Positions 26,409 to 35,376 of a stretch of DNA of 64,000 nucleotides are shown here, one piece after another (the first letter of the stretch is position 1; each line of letters starts with the position of its first letter). This DNA comes from Candidatus Helarchaeota archaeon. Its GTDB lineage: Archaea > Asgardarchaeota > Lokiarchaeia > Helarchaeales > RDOG01. Position numbers and translations under genes: made by a program. The stretch lies in NCBI GenBank assembly GCA_019058315.1, contig JAHPZH010000004.1:124001-188000 (forward strand), given 5' to 3'. The notes under the pieces are model-generated. The model was not told the origin of the DNA, searched no databases, and saw only the letters and a list, made by a program, of their open reading frames with translations.

Positions 26409-27344
26409 TTATACTTCTAATAAGATTTTTAATTTTTTAACTAATTCTTTGTATCTATTCCGAATTGTAACTTCAGTTACATGAGCTACATCAGCTATTT
26501 CTCTTTGTGATTGTCGTTCACCTTTAAGGATGGCTGCAATATAAATTGCTGCTGCGGCTATACCTGTGGGATCTTTTCCTGATGTAATCGATTTATTAAT
26601 TGCCATATCTATAATATCAGCAGCTTTCTTCTGAACTTGATATGATAATTTAAGATCAGCGCAAAATCGGGGAATATAATCTTTAGCATTCGAAATAGGA
26701 ATATGTATACTCATTTTTTGAATCAGTAATCGGAAAGAACGCCCTATATCTTTTTTATTTTGCCTAGAATACTTAGAAATCTCATCTAACGTCCTTGGAA
26801 CTTTTCTAAGTCTGCAAGCTGCATATAATGATGCTGCAATCAAAGCATCAATTGAACGTCCTCTAATAAGACGCTTATTAATTACCTTACGATATAAGAT
26901 GGCTGCGGTCTTTTTTACTCCCTTTGGAATATCCAATTGTGAAGTTAATCTATCCAATTCTGTCATAGCTTGAGTTAAATTTCTAGCAATTGAACCATGA
27001 ACTCGAGATCTATATTGCCATTTTCGCATTCTATAAATACGTCTTTGGCTTTTTGGTGATAATTTATTTCCATGAATATCTTTATTATGCCAATCAATTT
27101 CTGTTGATAATCCTTTATCATAAATTGAATATGAAGGTGGAGGACCCACTCTTGTTTTCTTTTTTCTCTCTAAAGGATCAAATGCCCGCCATTCAGGACC
27201 GTGGTCAATAATTTTTTCTTTAATGACCAGACCACAATTTCCACAAATTAATTCTCCACGTGAATCATCATTTATCATATTTGTTTTTTTATTGCATTCT
27301 GGACAAATATTTTTTTGAATAGTTACTTTTTCTTCAATAGTCAA
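26409..27344 (-). CDS. tfb: Transcription initiation factor TFB, copy 2
   Basis: A TFIIB homologue, 311 residues from TTG 27344, chosen because AAGGAT lies just upstream (an alternative TTG at 27368 adds 8 residues). Zinc ribbon: CPEC and CGNC at about residues 14-17 and 33-36. B-linker: DHGPEWRAFDPLERKKKTRVGPPPSY, closer to the archaeal consensus than copy 1, with an intact arginine-rich reader region. Two cyclin repeats follow (about 110-300), with the BRE-reading helix VTEVTIRNRYKEL. It converges with rpo5 68 bp away. Of the two copies this one looks like the housekeeping factor, by consensus only. Confidence 0.96.
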   Translation of the reverse strand: MTIEEKVTIQKNICPECNKKTNMINDDSRGELICGNCGLVIKEKIIDHGPEWRAFDPLERKKKTRVGPPPSYSIYDKGLSTEIDWHNKDIHGNKLSPKSQRRIYRMRKWQYRSRVHGSIARNLTQAMTELDRLTSQLDIPKGVKKTAAILYRKVINKRLIRGRSIDALIAASLYAACRLRKVPRTLDEISKYSRQNKKDIGRSFRLLIQKMSIHIPISNAKDYIPRFCADLKLSYQVQKKAADIIDMAINKSITSGKDPTGIAAAAIYIAAILKGERQSQREIADVAHVTEVTIRNRYKELVKKLKILLEV

Positions 27345-27420
27345 TTTAAAAATCCTTAGAATTGCCAAAAAAATTTATTTTATAGTATAGAAACCAAAAA
27401 AACGATAATTTGGATATTAA

Positions 27421-27717
27421 TTAGGAAGCAAATATTTGAATGTCTCCAGAAACAATATAAAGATATGAATTCTTAATTTGAATTTCAGAAACAATATCTG
27501 ATATGTCAAATACATAGAATTTTTTTGACTTTTTTTGTCTTTTTGTATTATTGGAAATGAATTCATAATCAATTTCTTCTGGATTATTCCCGATATTTAA
27601 TTTAAAGATAATATCATCCTCTGGAGCAATATATTTTTTTATATCTCCTGATACAGCTACAACTCGTTTTTTTTCAGATTTTAAATCTCTTAATACTCCA
27701 ATTATCATATTCATCAA
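27421..27717 (-). CDS. Small protein of unknown function
   Basis: 98 residues. The pattern is mostly beta strands with a Lys-rich centre (NNTKRQKKSKKFYVF). The tripeptide-rich motif VSGDI occurs twice (residues about 22-26 and 90-94), suggesting two strands in equivalent positions. There is no signal peptide, membrane helix or cysteine. I do not recognise the family. It starts with ATG at 27717, and two palindromes lie 105-180 bp upstream, so it may be regulated. The neighbour tfb starts about 75 bp downstream on the same strand and could be read through from it. Confidence 0.6.
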   Translation of the reverse strand: MMNMIIGVLRDLKSEKKRVVAVSGDIKKYIAPEDDIIFKLNIGNNPEEIDYEFISNNTKRQKKSKKFYVFDISDIVSEIQIKNSYLYIVSGDIQIFAS

Positions 27718-27821
27718 TCTTACATTTTTAAAATATTAGAAGAAAAAATATTAACAAATCTAAGAGAGATATTTCCATTTTCTTCTAATAAATTATAATT
27801 ATTTCTTCAAGAAATGTATTT

Positions 27822-27840
27822 ATGGTATGATAAATACCAT
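27822..27840. promoter_or_regulatory. Palindrome with 7-bp arms
   Basis: ATGGTAT-GATAA-ATACCAT, a perfect 7-bp inverted repeat with a 5-bp spacer, lies next to a TATA-like element (27846-27855). Form and position fit an operator for a dimeric winged-helix regulator. Which flanking gene it would control is not clear. Confidence 0.4.
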
Positions 27841-27877
27841 TATACCTTTATATAACTGGGAAAAATGCTTCTACTTT

Positions 27878-27894
27878 GTTGATATAATGTCAAC
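27878..27894. promoter_or_regulatory. 17-bp imperfect palindrome
   Basis: GTTGATATAATGTCAAC has 5-bp perfect arms (GTTGA/TCAAC) and further matches inside. It lies about 25 nt after the TATA-like element at 27846-27855, near where transcription would begin, so it may be a second regulator site or the start of an RNA hairpin. Confidence 0.35.
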
Positions 27895-28429
27895 AAATAT
27901 TAAAAAAGAAATTTTTTAATTTCTTGAAACGTATTAATGGTTCCCAAATAATAAATATTAAAATAAATCTTTTAAATTTTATGTTTTTTATTGTTAAACA
28001 TAATTTATTACTGTTGATGTTAAAATAATCAAATTTTTTCATCCAAAGTATAATTATTCTATTATTTTTGCGAAAAAAAAAATTAATATAAAGCTACTTG
28101 AATTAACAAAAAAAAAATCTAAAAGAAGATAATTATTACAGAAAAGATAAACTGAATTGATTTTTAAATAAAAAAATAAGCAATTTATATTTCTTTTTAT
28201 ATTTTATATTTAAAAAACGATTTTTAACAAGAAATTTAATAAAATTTATAAATCATTTTACCTATATTTTATTCTAGGTAAGGTGATGCCTTAAAAAAAT
28301 ATTAATTTTTAAAATATATTCAATTTAATTTTCCATCTAAACCATAGAAGAACTCTTATTGGCTTGTTATAATTATACTGGAAAATTAAGTTTATGATAA
28401 TCTAATTCTTTATAAAATGAGTAGTGAAA

Positions 28430-28828
28430 ATGCCGAAATTTAAAATTACTTCAACTTTTCGAATTGATGGTAAAAATAATGCAATTTTTATTAAAATAGG
28501 TAGATTTTTTAATGAGAAAAAAGCAAAAAAATTAAAAAATCAGCTTGCAAAACTAAAGAATCGTTATAATTTATTTAAATTCATTATAATTTTACCTAAC
28601 AAGTTAAAGTTAACTCAAAAGGCTAAAGGTCTATTGCTAGATTTTATTAAAGAAAATAATTTCATAGTGGCTTCATCTCCCATTCAAAGAGCTATGCTTA
28701 AAACAGAAGCGATATTCAGTGGAGATGACATTAATAATATCTATGAATCAGAAACTGAAGTAATAAATAAACTAAAAGAACATCATGAATTAAGTTATTC
28801 TAGAACTTTGAAAAAAAATCCAAACTAG
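28430..28828 (+). CDS. Small protein of unknown function
   Basis: 132 residues from ATG 28430 (a GTG 6 nt earlier is an alternative). It is basic, with alternating strands and helices. The stretch FKFIIILPNKLKLTQKAKGLLLDFIKENNFIVA recalls the strand-helix-strand order of STAS/SpoIIAA-like folds, but key STAS features are not clear and I do not assert it. There are no cysteines or membrane segments. It is an isolated gene after the long palindrome-containing gap, converging with the PPP phosphatase gene 127 bp away. Confidence 0.6.
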   Translation: MPKFKITSTFRIDGKNNAIFIKIGRFFNEKKAKKLKNQLAKLKNRYNLFKFIIILPNKLKLTQKAKGLLLDFIKENNFIVASSPIQRAMLKTEAIFSGDDINNIYESETEVINKLKEHHELSYSRTLKKNPN

Positions 28829-28955
28829 AGATTTAGACTATATAAATTTTAATTATTTTAAGGATTGAAAAATGCCAAAACGAACATAAAAAAAAGTTTA
28901 AAAGTTATTTGTCCCAATTTAAATAAAATAAAACGTTTTTGAAATTTTAATTATC

Positions 28956-29780
28956 TTAAATGTCAATAACATTAATTTTATTATCGATAATTTCAGCTAT
29001 TTTTGTCCCCCTTCTATAATATTCACAGGTAAATAAGCTTATTAGTTTTTCATTAAAAAATGTCTTATATCCTCCTAGAAAAGCTTCATGAGATCGAATT
29101 AAATATTCTAAATTATTTTTAGTCATAAATTTATTGAAACTTTTTAACCCAAAAAAATAACCAATTCCTCTATAACTAAATTCGTCTTGTTGAATTGTCT
29201 CTTTTGGATCATTCCAGACGATTTGTTGTGCTATATCTGGTAGTTCTTCAAGAGTTTGAACATTTTTTGGAATATTTGCAATATCTTTTAAAGTATAGCT
29301 TTCACCTTCCTTCCTTATGGGTATTCCTCCATGAAGCATTAATATATTATTATAAACGATTGCATAAGGGAGTTTGGAAAATGTTCTTTTATAATATTCA
29401 TATACTTCTTCAAAATCTTCCTTAAAATAAGCAAAAACTTGATTATAAAAACCATAATTCATATTCATACTTGGAAATTCATGATTACCTCTCAAGAGTA
29501 TAAGTTTTTTGGGTTCCATTATTTTCATATTTAGTAAAAAATTAATATTTTGAATGGCCTTTTCGCCTCGATCTACATAATCTCCTAAAAAAATCATAAA
29601 ATCATAATTTTCAGACTTAAATTTCTGGACTATGTCATTAGTAATGTCATAATCCCCGTGCGTATCACCAACAACTAAAATTTTTTTGTATATATCATCT
29701 AAACGCAAGAGAGATGGTTCATTATCAAGAATTTTATTAACTTTTTCACATAAATCAATGATGTCTTCTTTCTCCAACAT
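28956..29780 (-). CDS. PPP-family serine/threonine protein phosphatase
   Basis: 274 residues with the complete two-metal active site of PPP phosphatases: VVGDTHGDYD (about residues 31-40), FLGDYVDRGEKA (about 65-76), LLRGNHEFPS (about 95-104), MLHGGIP (about 150) and the late LIRSHEAF (about 228) followed by GGYKTFF. The element RGIGYFFG resembles the RGxGYxFG block of PP1/PP2A relatives. This points to dephosphorylation of Ser/Thr in proteins rather than a general metallophosphoesterase. There is no signal peptide. It is divergent from the winged-helix/zinc-ribbon gene 83 bp away. No kinase is adjacent; RIO2 is 13 kb away. Confidence 0.92.
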   Translation of the reverse strand: MLEKEDIIDLCEKVNKILDNEPSLLRLDDIYKKILVVGDTHGDYDITNDIVQKFKSENYDFMIFLGDYVDRGEKAIQNINFLLNMKIMEPKKLILLRGNHEFPSMNMNYGFYNQVFAYFKEDFEEVYEYYKRTFSKLPYAIVYNNILMLHGGIPIRKEGESYTLKDIANIPKNVQTLEELPDIAQQIVWNDPKETIQQDEFSYRGIGYFFGLKSFNKFMTKNNLEYLIRSHEAFLGGYKTFFNEKLISLFTCEYYRRGTKIAEIIDNKINVIDI

Positions 29781-29863
29781 AGAAATATAACATCCAAGAC
29801 TTTATTGTTCTTTTTTATATTAATTCCTAAAAATTTATTACAGCTTAATTAAAATTTAACTAT

Positions 29864-30265
29864 ATGGATATTAGTCCGAAATTAAAAAATTCAATCAAGG
29901 TCTTCGCTTCTGAGGCAGGTCGTTTCAAACTTGAAGATCTAGCTAATATAGTAGGAGTAGATAAAAAGAATATAGTAGATATTTTAAATAGTTTAGTTAT
30001 CATTGGAGAACTAGAGGGCAGTTTTGCCAATAAAAATTCAGAATTTGTTACTAATAACAAATTAAAACAAGAAGTACAAATGATTCTAGAGAATCCTAAT
30101 CTAATAGAAACTTATAACTCAGACAATGTAAAAGAAATTGATAATGAAAGAGAAAAAAATAATGTAATTTCGACAATAACCGAAATAAAAAAATGCCCAA
30201 AATGTAATATTTCCGTAGAAATTGGCGGGAAATTCTGCCCTCAGTGTGGAGAACCAATAGGATAA
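29864..30265 (+). CDS. Winged-helix plus zinc-ribbon protein
   Basis: 133 residues. Residues 5-65 form a winged helix: FKLEDLANIVGVDKKNIVDI as helices 2-3, then GELEGSFANKNSEFV as the wing. This is the same unit style found repeatedly in the ABC ATPase gene at 36.6 kb and reminiscent of PCI or UFL1/DDRGK-type winged helices. A polar linker follows, then a C-terminal zinc ribbon KCPKCN...FCPQCGEPIG (Cys at about 110, 113, 125 and 128). It ends 7 nt before the ABC ATPase gene, whose AAGGAT ribosome-binding site fills the gap, so they form one operon. It may be a soluble adaptor for the ATPase; binding to DNA cannot be excluded. Confidence 0.7.
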   Translation: MDISPKLKNSIKVFASEAGRFKLEDLANIVGVDKKNIVDILNSLVIIGELEGSFANKNSEFVTNNKLKQEVQMILENPNLIETYNSDNVKEIDNEREKNNVISTITEIKKCPKCNISVEIGGKFCPQCGEPIG

Positions 30266-30272
30266 GGATATT

Positions 30273-31529
30273 ATGGATCCAATCTTTGATCATAGTGTTT
30301 CTGATAATATTATTGATGTAGAACACCTAAGTGTTAAATATGGAAAGAAAATAGCAGTTGATGATGTTACTTTTAATCTTAAGAGGGGTGAAATATTGGG
30401 GATATTTGGGAGGAGTGGTGCTGGAAAATCTACAATTTTAAAATGTTTAACTTCCCAATTAAAACCAAATGAAGGTTCAATACTAATTAATGGTATAAAT
30501 GTTATTAAAGAAAAGAAAAAATTAATCAGTTCCATAGGGTATATACCTCAATTGGAATCCGAAAGTCTTTATGAGGATTTAAGTCCTATTTTAAACGCTT
30601 TTTATTTTGGAAGAATGCATAATTTAGAGGATGACGAAATTATTTCACGAGCTAAAAAAATTTTTAATATTCTTGGATTTTCCGAGGAACTCTATAATAA
30701 AAATGTAAAATATCTATCGGGAGGAGAAAAAAAGCGAGTTTCGATTGCTGTTGGGATGATCCACAACCCTGAAATCCTAATTCTTGATGAACCTACGACA
30801 GGTTTAGACGCACATTTAAAATTTGAAGTTCTAAATTATTTGAAAGAGCTAAATCAAAAATTAAATATCAGTCTCGTTTTAGTCACCCACGACCTTGAAA
30901 CAGCCTCAATCTGTGACTATATTGTTATTATACATGGTGGTAAAGTCACAGATTTTGGGAAAGTTTCTGATTTAATAGAATCCCTACCGAGCAAAGGAAA
31001 TTTTCTAAGAGTATCAATTAAAGGTCTAAATGAGGAAAAAATAGCTGCAATTGGTAGCATTTCAGGAGTCGAATATTTTTTTAGAACCGGGATAGATGAA
31101 GTTGAACTCTTTCTAGAGGATTTAGATACTCAAGGTTCAAATCTTCTCAATCAATTATACGAAATGGGCGATATTAATTATATTAATTCGGAAATGGCAA
31201 ATTTTTCTCATTATTTTCTAATTAAAGTTGGTGTTTTATTAAACCCAGAAGCAGTTAAAATACCAGAAAATTGTCCAATTTGCGGGACTGTTTTACCGGC
31301 AGGCATTCGTGATATACTTCGCAAAGGTAAAGATTCCATCTGCTTAATTTGTAATCAAAAAATTGAAGCCCCAAAACAAGCTGAGGTAGAAATTCCAGAA
31401 TTTTGTGAATGTGGCTTAAAAATTCCAGAGAATGTTACTTATTTATTAAAAAGAGGAATGCCAGCTCATTGTCCATATTGTGGTATAAAAATAAGATTAC
31501 CTACAGAGGATGAAGAAGAGGAATTATAG
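30273..31529 (+). CDS. ABC ATPase with two C-terminal zinc ribbons
   Basis: 418 residues. The ABC domain spans about 1-235: Walker A GIFGRSGAGKST, signature YLSGGEKKRVSIA, Walker B ILILDEPTTGLD, H-loop LVTHDLETA. A small alpha/beta domain (about 245-320) resembles the C-terminal extension of ABC-2 type ATPases. Residues 330-418 hold two zinc ribbons: CPIC...CLIC and CECG...CPYC. Zinc ribbons on an ABC transporter ATPase are unusual. It is in operon with the preceding winged-helix/zinc-ribbon gene and convergent with the subtilase gene, the stops being 1 bp apart. The ABC-2 permease at 35.4-36.5 kb is the most likely membrane partner, by proximity. Confidence 0.85.
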   Translation: MDPIFDHSVSDNIIDVEHLSVKYGKKIAVDDVTFNLKRGEILGIFGRSGAGKSTILKCLTSQLKPNEGSILINGINVIKEKKKLISSIGYIPQLESESLYEDLSPILNAFYFGRMHNLEDDEIISRAKKIFNILGFSEELYNKNVKYLSGGEKKRVSIAVGMIHNPEILILDEPTTGLDAHLKFEVLNYLKELNQKLNISLVLVTHDLETASICDYIVIIHGGKVTDFGKVSDLIESLPSKGNFLRVSIKGLNEEKIAAIGSISGVEYFFRTGIDEVELFLEDLDTQGSNLLNQLYEMGDINYINSEMANFSHYFLIKVGVLLNPEAVKIPENCPICGTVLPAGIRDILRKGKDSICLICNQKIEAPKQAEVEIPEFCECGLKIPENVTYLLKRGMPAHCPYCGIKIRLPTEDEEEEL

Positions 31530-31530
31530 C

Positions 31531-34500
31531 TTATTTTTCACCCTCAATTTCGATTTTTTTAACTTTTCTTTTAAATCTTATAGCAGATATTGCCCATATT
31601 ATAATTATTATTCCTAAAAATGCCCATATTATTGATAAATATAACGGATGTTCAGGGATCTTAAGTAATACCAATATTGGCCATAATAGTGGATTAGTGA
31701 CTGAAGGACGTCCTGTTGTAACGTTAAAGGTCCTATTATAATAAAGCAGTACTCCCGAAACATGATCAATATAGATGTAAATTTCATATGTTCCATTTTG
31801 TTTAATAAAACCTGTATGTAAAAAGGTTGTGTGATAACCTTCTCGAACATGGAACATGGGCATATAAAAAACAGATCCATTTGGGAGGATAAAGGCTACC
31901 AGTGCAATATCAGTGGCTACTGCTGTTCCATTTGGGGCAGTAAGGTTTACTGTAAAACAAATAATATCTCCTAAATATTTAATTTCAGGAGTTATAGTAA
32001 GAGTTATATTTACTGTTTCATTAATCAGCCATTTCGTACAATTTATAGCAAATTGGGAATTATTTTGATTATATAAGTGGTCATTATTAAAAATTTGGCT
32101 ATCTCCAATGACTATAATCTTTCCTTTATTATTTGCTTGCCAGTATACTACATAATCTGTAATATTTTGTGCATCTATAGATGATTTAGAAATAGAGAGA
32201 TTTACTGGTGATACCATTTCTACTGAAAAAATGTTTTCAGTAAATGAATAATTAGGGACTGATTGATTAGAAATTATACTATTATTGGGAAAAATGGTGT
32301 CCTTCATTTCAATCTCAAAGGTTCCATTCAATAATAAGTTAATAGAAGCATTTGCACATTCATCGGGAGTTTCTACCCATAAAAATAAGGATCCACCATT
32401 ATTTACATAATTTTGAATGTCTATAATCTCTTCATTAGAAAAATTCTTTTCCGGATCACAAATTATTAGACAATCATAATATTCTAATATTCCATAAGTT
32501 AGCTCACTTATCGGTAATTCATCAATTTTATATCCAGCATTTGTCACATTACGATAAAAATTAAAATACGCGCTGTGAATACTATCCTTTCTCTCTGGCC
32601 AATCAGTTATTGAAGAGATTGAAGTATGAGATAAATCAAAGAGAATTCTTCCTTTTGGAAAAATTATATTGAATGAAGCATTAAATAAAAAGATAGTTTG
32701 GAATAAATCTATTGTAATGTTGATATAACCTTGATAAAAGCCTGGAAGGGTCAAAACTGATGTATTTAACGTAATTGATAGAAAAATAGATCCAAAATAA
32801 CTATTTCTTGTTTGATAGTCAATATCTATCCAATCTGATATATTGCCATTTATTTCAGAAGTAATTGTTGAGAAATTCATTGCAGTTAGTATGGTTAGAT
32901 TAAAAATCGAAAAATCTCCTGAAAAATTCATCATAAATGGGAAAAATGGGAGGGAAATATTTGGAAATAACAAAGGGGTAACATTATTAAGGAAAGTAGA
33001 ATTTAAAACGAAAATATTTCTCTGAAGAACATTATCCATAAGTAGAAAATCTTGAGCTGTGTCATTATAATTCAAATCCTGTTGAATTTGGTTTAATTCT
33101 GATATAGTTGCATTTACAGCAAACCAACTTACATTAAAGATCCCCCCATCAACAGGATCCCATAATACAGTTATTGAGTTATCGAAATTAAATGGTTGAA
33201 AATTTGAAGAAAGATTAAAAATTTGTGTTATGCCTTCATATGAACTATTAGCTTGAAATTTAACTTTACCGTGGTTTATAATAGTGGAACCAACGTTAAT
33301 GACGATGATATTAGATTGTAAAACTTCATTTTCATTTAACATTCTTGTAAGTGAATGATTCTTTTTGGCGATACAAACATCTGTGATATTATTAAATTCA
33401 GAAACATTCGTAAGAATCCAAGAAGTCCGATTCTTTAAATCATCTAAAGATTTTCCTATTCCAATAGCACCCGCAAACTCTGTATTTTGACTTGTTCCAA
33501 TAATGTTAGAAAGTTTCCATTTCATAGCAAAACTTACATCTCCTACAAAATTATAAGAACTATTTTTAAGTTCGTCATCTTCTACAAACTCGTATGTATT
33601 TTCACTAGAATTCACCTCATACCACATTTGAAGGGTTGAAGTATTTGGTTTAAATCCTATATAACTAACATTTCCAGTCACATTATCGGAATCCCAAGCG
33701 TAAAACAAGTTATCTGCTATTGAATACTGTGCTTGATCATCCTCATCATAAGTATCTGTTTCATTTAAAAACAAATCCATTTTCCACCAACTGAAAAGAA
33801 AAAGATCTGTAATATCTTCTGTCCCCATGTTTCCAAAAACAAATCTAATCCTATAGGAAGTTAAATCTCCTAATTCCCAAAATGGAACAGTAGTCCGAGA
33901 AATATTTGCCCACTCCCAAGCTTCAATCACAATAGTAATGAGTAAATTACCATCAGAAAGAACAGATACTAAACGATCATAAATACCCAATGATACATAA
34001 TGTGTTTCTCGCAGAACATCAAAATCAGAGAGCCAAGTTATATTACCGTTATTATATTGAACTGCAAATATTCCGCCTAAAATATGAGAAGCGTTAAAGT
34101 CTGTAGAATTAGTATATTCAGTTAGTATTATAGATTCGCCATAGCTACCAAAACTACAATTAGAGCTGAAATCTTTTAAGAATAAAGAGGCATTTTCAGT
34201 TCCGATAAATCCTGCATAAGGAAGACTTGGGGAGTACGTCCTATTTATGCTTAAAGGATTATTCATTGTCTCGTTTAAATAAATAAATGCTGCAGTTTCG
34301 TTTAAAAGACCAGCACCTTGAATATTAGGATTTAAATTTAAATTTATAGCAGTCCTCATTAAAGCGATCTTTAAAGCCCAAGGGTTTAGAAATTTAAAAG
34401 TATATAAAAATATTGCTGCTACTCCGGCCATATAAGCTGCTGAAGCTGCAGAACCATTGAAAATTGTATAATTATCATTGATCTCTGAACCAAAACTGCT

Positions 34501-35367
34501 ATTTTTCGCTCTTGTAGAGGAAACATTTATCCCTGATGCTAAAATATCGATCCCTGCTCTAAAATCAAAAGTGGGTCCTCGACTGCTTATTTCAGCCACA
34601 GTACCGGTTAAGTTATTGTAAATTCCCACAGTAATAATTTCAGAGCTCATACCAGGAGATTCAATCGAGCTAAATTCAGGACCATCATCACCAGATGCTG
34701 TAATAACGATAATTCCTTTTTTAACCGCCTCATTTATTGCAGTATTAATTTGATCATTCGGAGATCCAGGAATTGACCAAGCCATTACAATAATATCTGC
34801 ACCATGGTTTATACTCCATTCTATTCCAGAAAGAATCCATGAAGGTTTTGTATAAAATGTTCCATTCTGTTCGTATGAGCTTAAAACTTTAACATTTAAA
34901 AGCTTTGCTTTAGGAGCAATGCCTCTATATTCTCCTGAAACATTACCCGTTCCAGCTATAATTCCTGCAACATAAGTACCATGACCATGTAAATCGCCAA
35001 AATAAATCGGTTCCCCTTCCGCAAAACTTACTCCACCAATTATTTTCGGGTCATCTGTATTATTATTATCATCCAAATCATCAAGATCGGGATGTGTAAC
35101 ATCTATTCCTGTGTCTAATATAGCTATAATTACGTTACTTCCATTATTTTGTGCAAATGAGGATATGTGACTCCTGTTTCCAATATAATTTAAATTTTGA
35201 ATTAAAAGTGGCTGATTAGGAATTTGACAAGTAGTTGAATTATTTTGTTGAGGAATTCCTAAGTTTTGATAATTAGAACTTGTATTTAAAACACTTATAA
35301 AGAAAGAAAATAAAAATATTGCAAAGATATAGACTAAATTCCTTCGTCTTCTTCGAAACTTCAACAC
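31531..35367 (-). CDS. Site-1-protease-like membrane-anchored subtilase, probably inactive
   Basis: 1278 residues. N-terminal signal/anchor (about 10-28), S8 subtilase domain (about 65-345), beta-rich middle, a GATase-like alpha/beta domain (about 930-1130, starting GRILFDLSH and ending GKIIVIGDSQIF), then a membrane helix near the C-terminus and a basic tail. Domain order and the GRILFD...GDS blocks resemble eukaryotic site-1 protease (MBTPS1). Catalytic Asp (AILDTGID) and His (GHGTYVAG) are present. The oxyanion Asn is Asp (ASGDDGP), and the serine motif reads NGSAASAAYMAG where NGTSMASPHVAG is expected, placing Ala at the nucleophile. Many N-x-S/T sequons. GTG start; 9 nt after the ABC permease gene. 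Confidence 0.85.
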   Translation of the reverse strand: MLKFRRRRRNLVYIFAIFLFSFFISVLNTSSNYQNLGIPQQNNSTTCQIPNQPLLIQNLNYIGNRSHISSFAQNNGSNVIIAILDTGIDVTHPDLDDLDDNNNTDDPKIIGGVSFAEGEPIYFGDLHGHGTYVAGIIAGTGNVSGEYRGIAPKAKLLNVKVLSSYEQNGTFYTKPSWILSGIEWSINHGADIIVMAWSIPGSPNDQINTAINEAVKKGIIVITASGDDGPEFSSIESPGMSSEIITVGIYNNLTGTVAEISSRGPTFDFRAGIDILASGINVSSTRAKNSSFGSEINDNYTIFNGSAASAAYMAGVAAIFLYTFKFLNPWALKIALMRTAINLNLNPNIQGAGLLNETAAFIYLNETMNNPLSINRTYSPSLPYAGFIGTENASLFLKDFSSNCSFGSYGESIILTEYTNSTDFNASHILGGIFAVQYNNGNITWLSDFDVLRETHYVSLGIYDRLVSVLSDGNLLITIVIEAWEWANISRTTVPFWELGDLTSYRIRFVFGNMGTEDITDLFLFSWWKMDLFLNETDTYDEDDQAQYSIADNLFYAWDSDNVTGNVSYIGFKPNTSTLQMWYEVNSSENTYEFVEDDELKNSSYNFVGDVSFAMKWKLSNIIGTSQNTEFAGAIGIGKSLDDLKNRTSWILTNVSEFNNITDVCIAKKNHSLTRMLNENEVLQSNIIVINVGSTIINHGKVKFQANSSYEGITQIFNLSSNFQPFNFDNSITVLWDPVDGGIFNVSWFAVNATISELNQIQQDLNYNDTAQDFLLMDNVLQRNIFVLNSTFLNNVTPLLFPNISLPFFPFMMNFSGDFSIFNLTILTAMNFSTITSEINGNISDWIDIDYQTRNSYFGSIFLSITLNTSVLTLPGFYQGYINITIDLFQTIFLFNASFNIIFPKGRILFDLSHTSISSITDWPERKDSIHSAYFNFYRNVTNAGYKIDELPISELTYGILEYYDCLIICDPEKNFSNEEIIDIQNYVNNGGSLFLWVETPDECANASINLLLNGTFEIEMKDTIFPNNSIISNQSVPNYSFTENIFSVEMVSPVNLSISKSSIDAQNITDYVVYWQANNKGKIIVIGDSQIFNNDHLYNQNNSQFAINCTKWLINETVNITLTITPEIKYLGDIICFTVNLTAPNGTAVATDIALVAFILPNGSVFYMPMFHVREGYHTTFLHTGFIKQNGTYEIYIYIDHVSGVLLYYNRTFNVTTGRPSVTNPLLWPILVLLKIPEHPLYLSIIWAFLGIIIIIWAISAIRFKRKVKKIEIEGEK

Positions 35368-35376
35368 CTCTGTTTA

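Larger units (their letters stand above)
27718..28429. other. Roughly 700-bp non-coding region with palindromes
   Basis: This divergent gap holds no credible coding frame. It contains two near-perfect palindromes (listed separately), a third inverted repeat ACCTA...TAGGT at 28260-28279, and AAGG-TGATG-CCTT at 28280-28292. A TATA-like CTTTATATAA at about 27846-27855 faces right, far ahead of the next gene, so a non-coding transcript is possible. No canonical C/D or H/ACA motifs or tRNA-like stems are visible. Confidence 0.45.

Noticed and set aside
28280..28292. AAGG-TGATG-CCTT followed by an A-run, resembling a hairpin terminator, or a GGTGATG ribosome-binding site with start.
   Set aside because: The run is A rather than T on the plus strand, and the only frame from that ATG stops after one codon.
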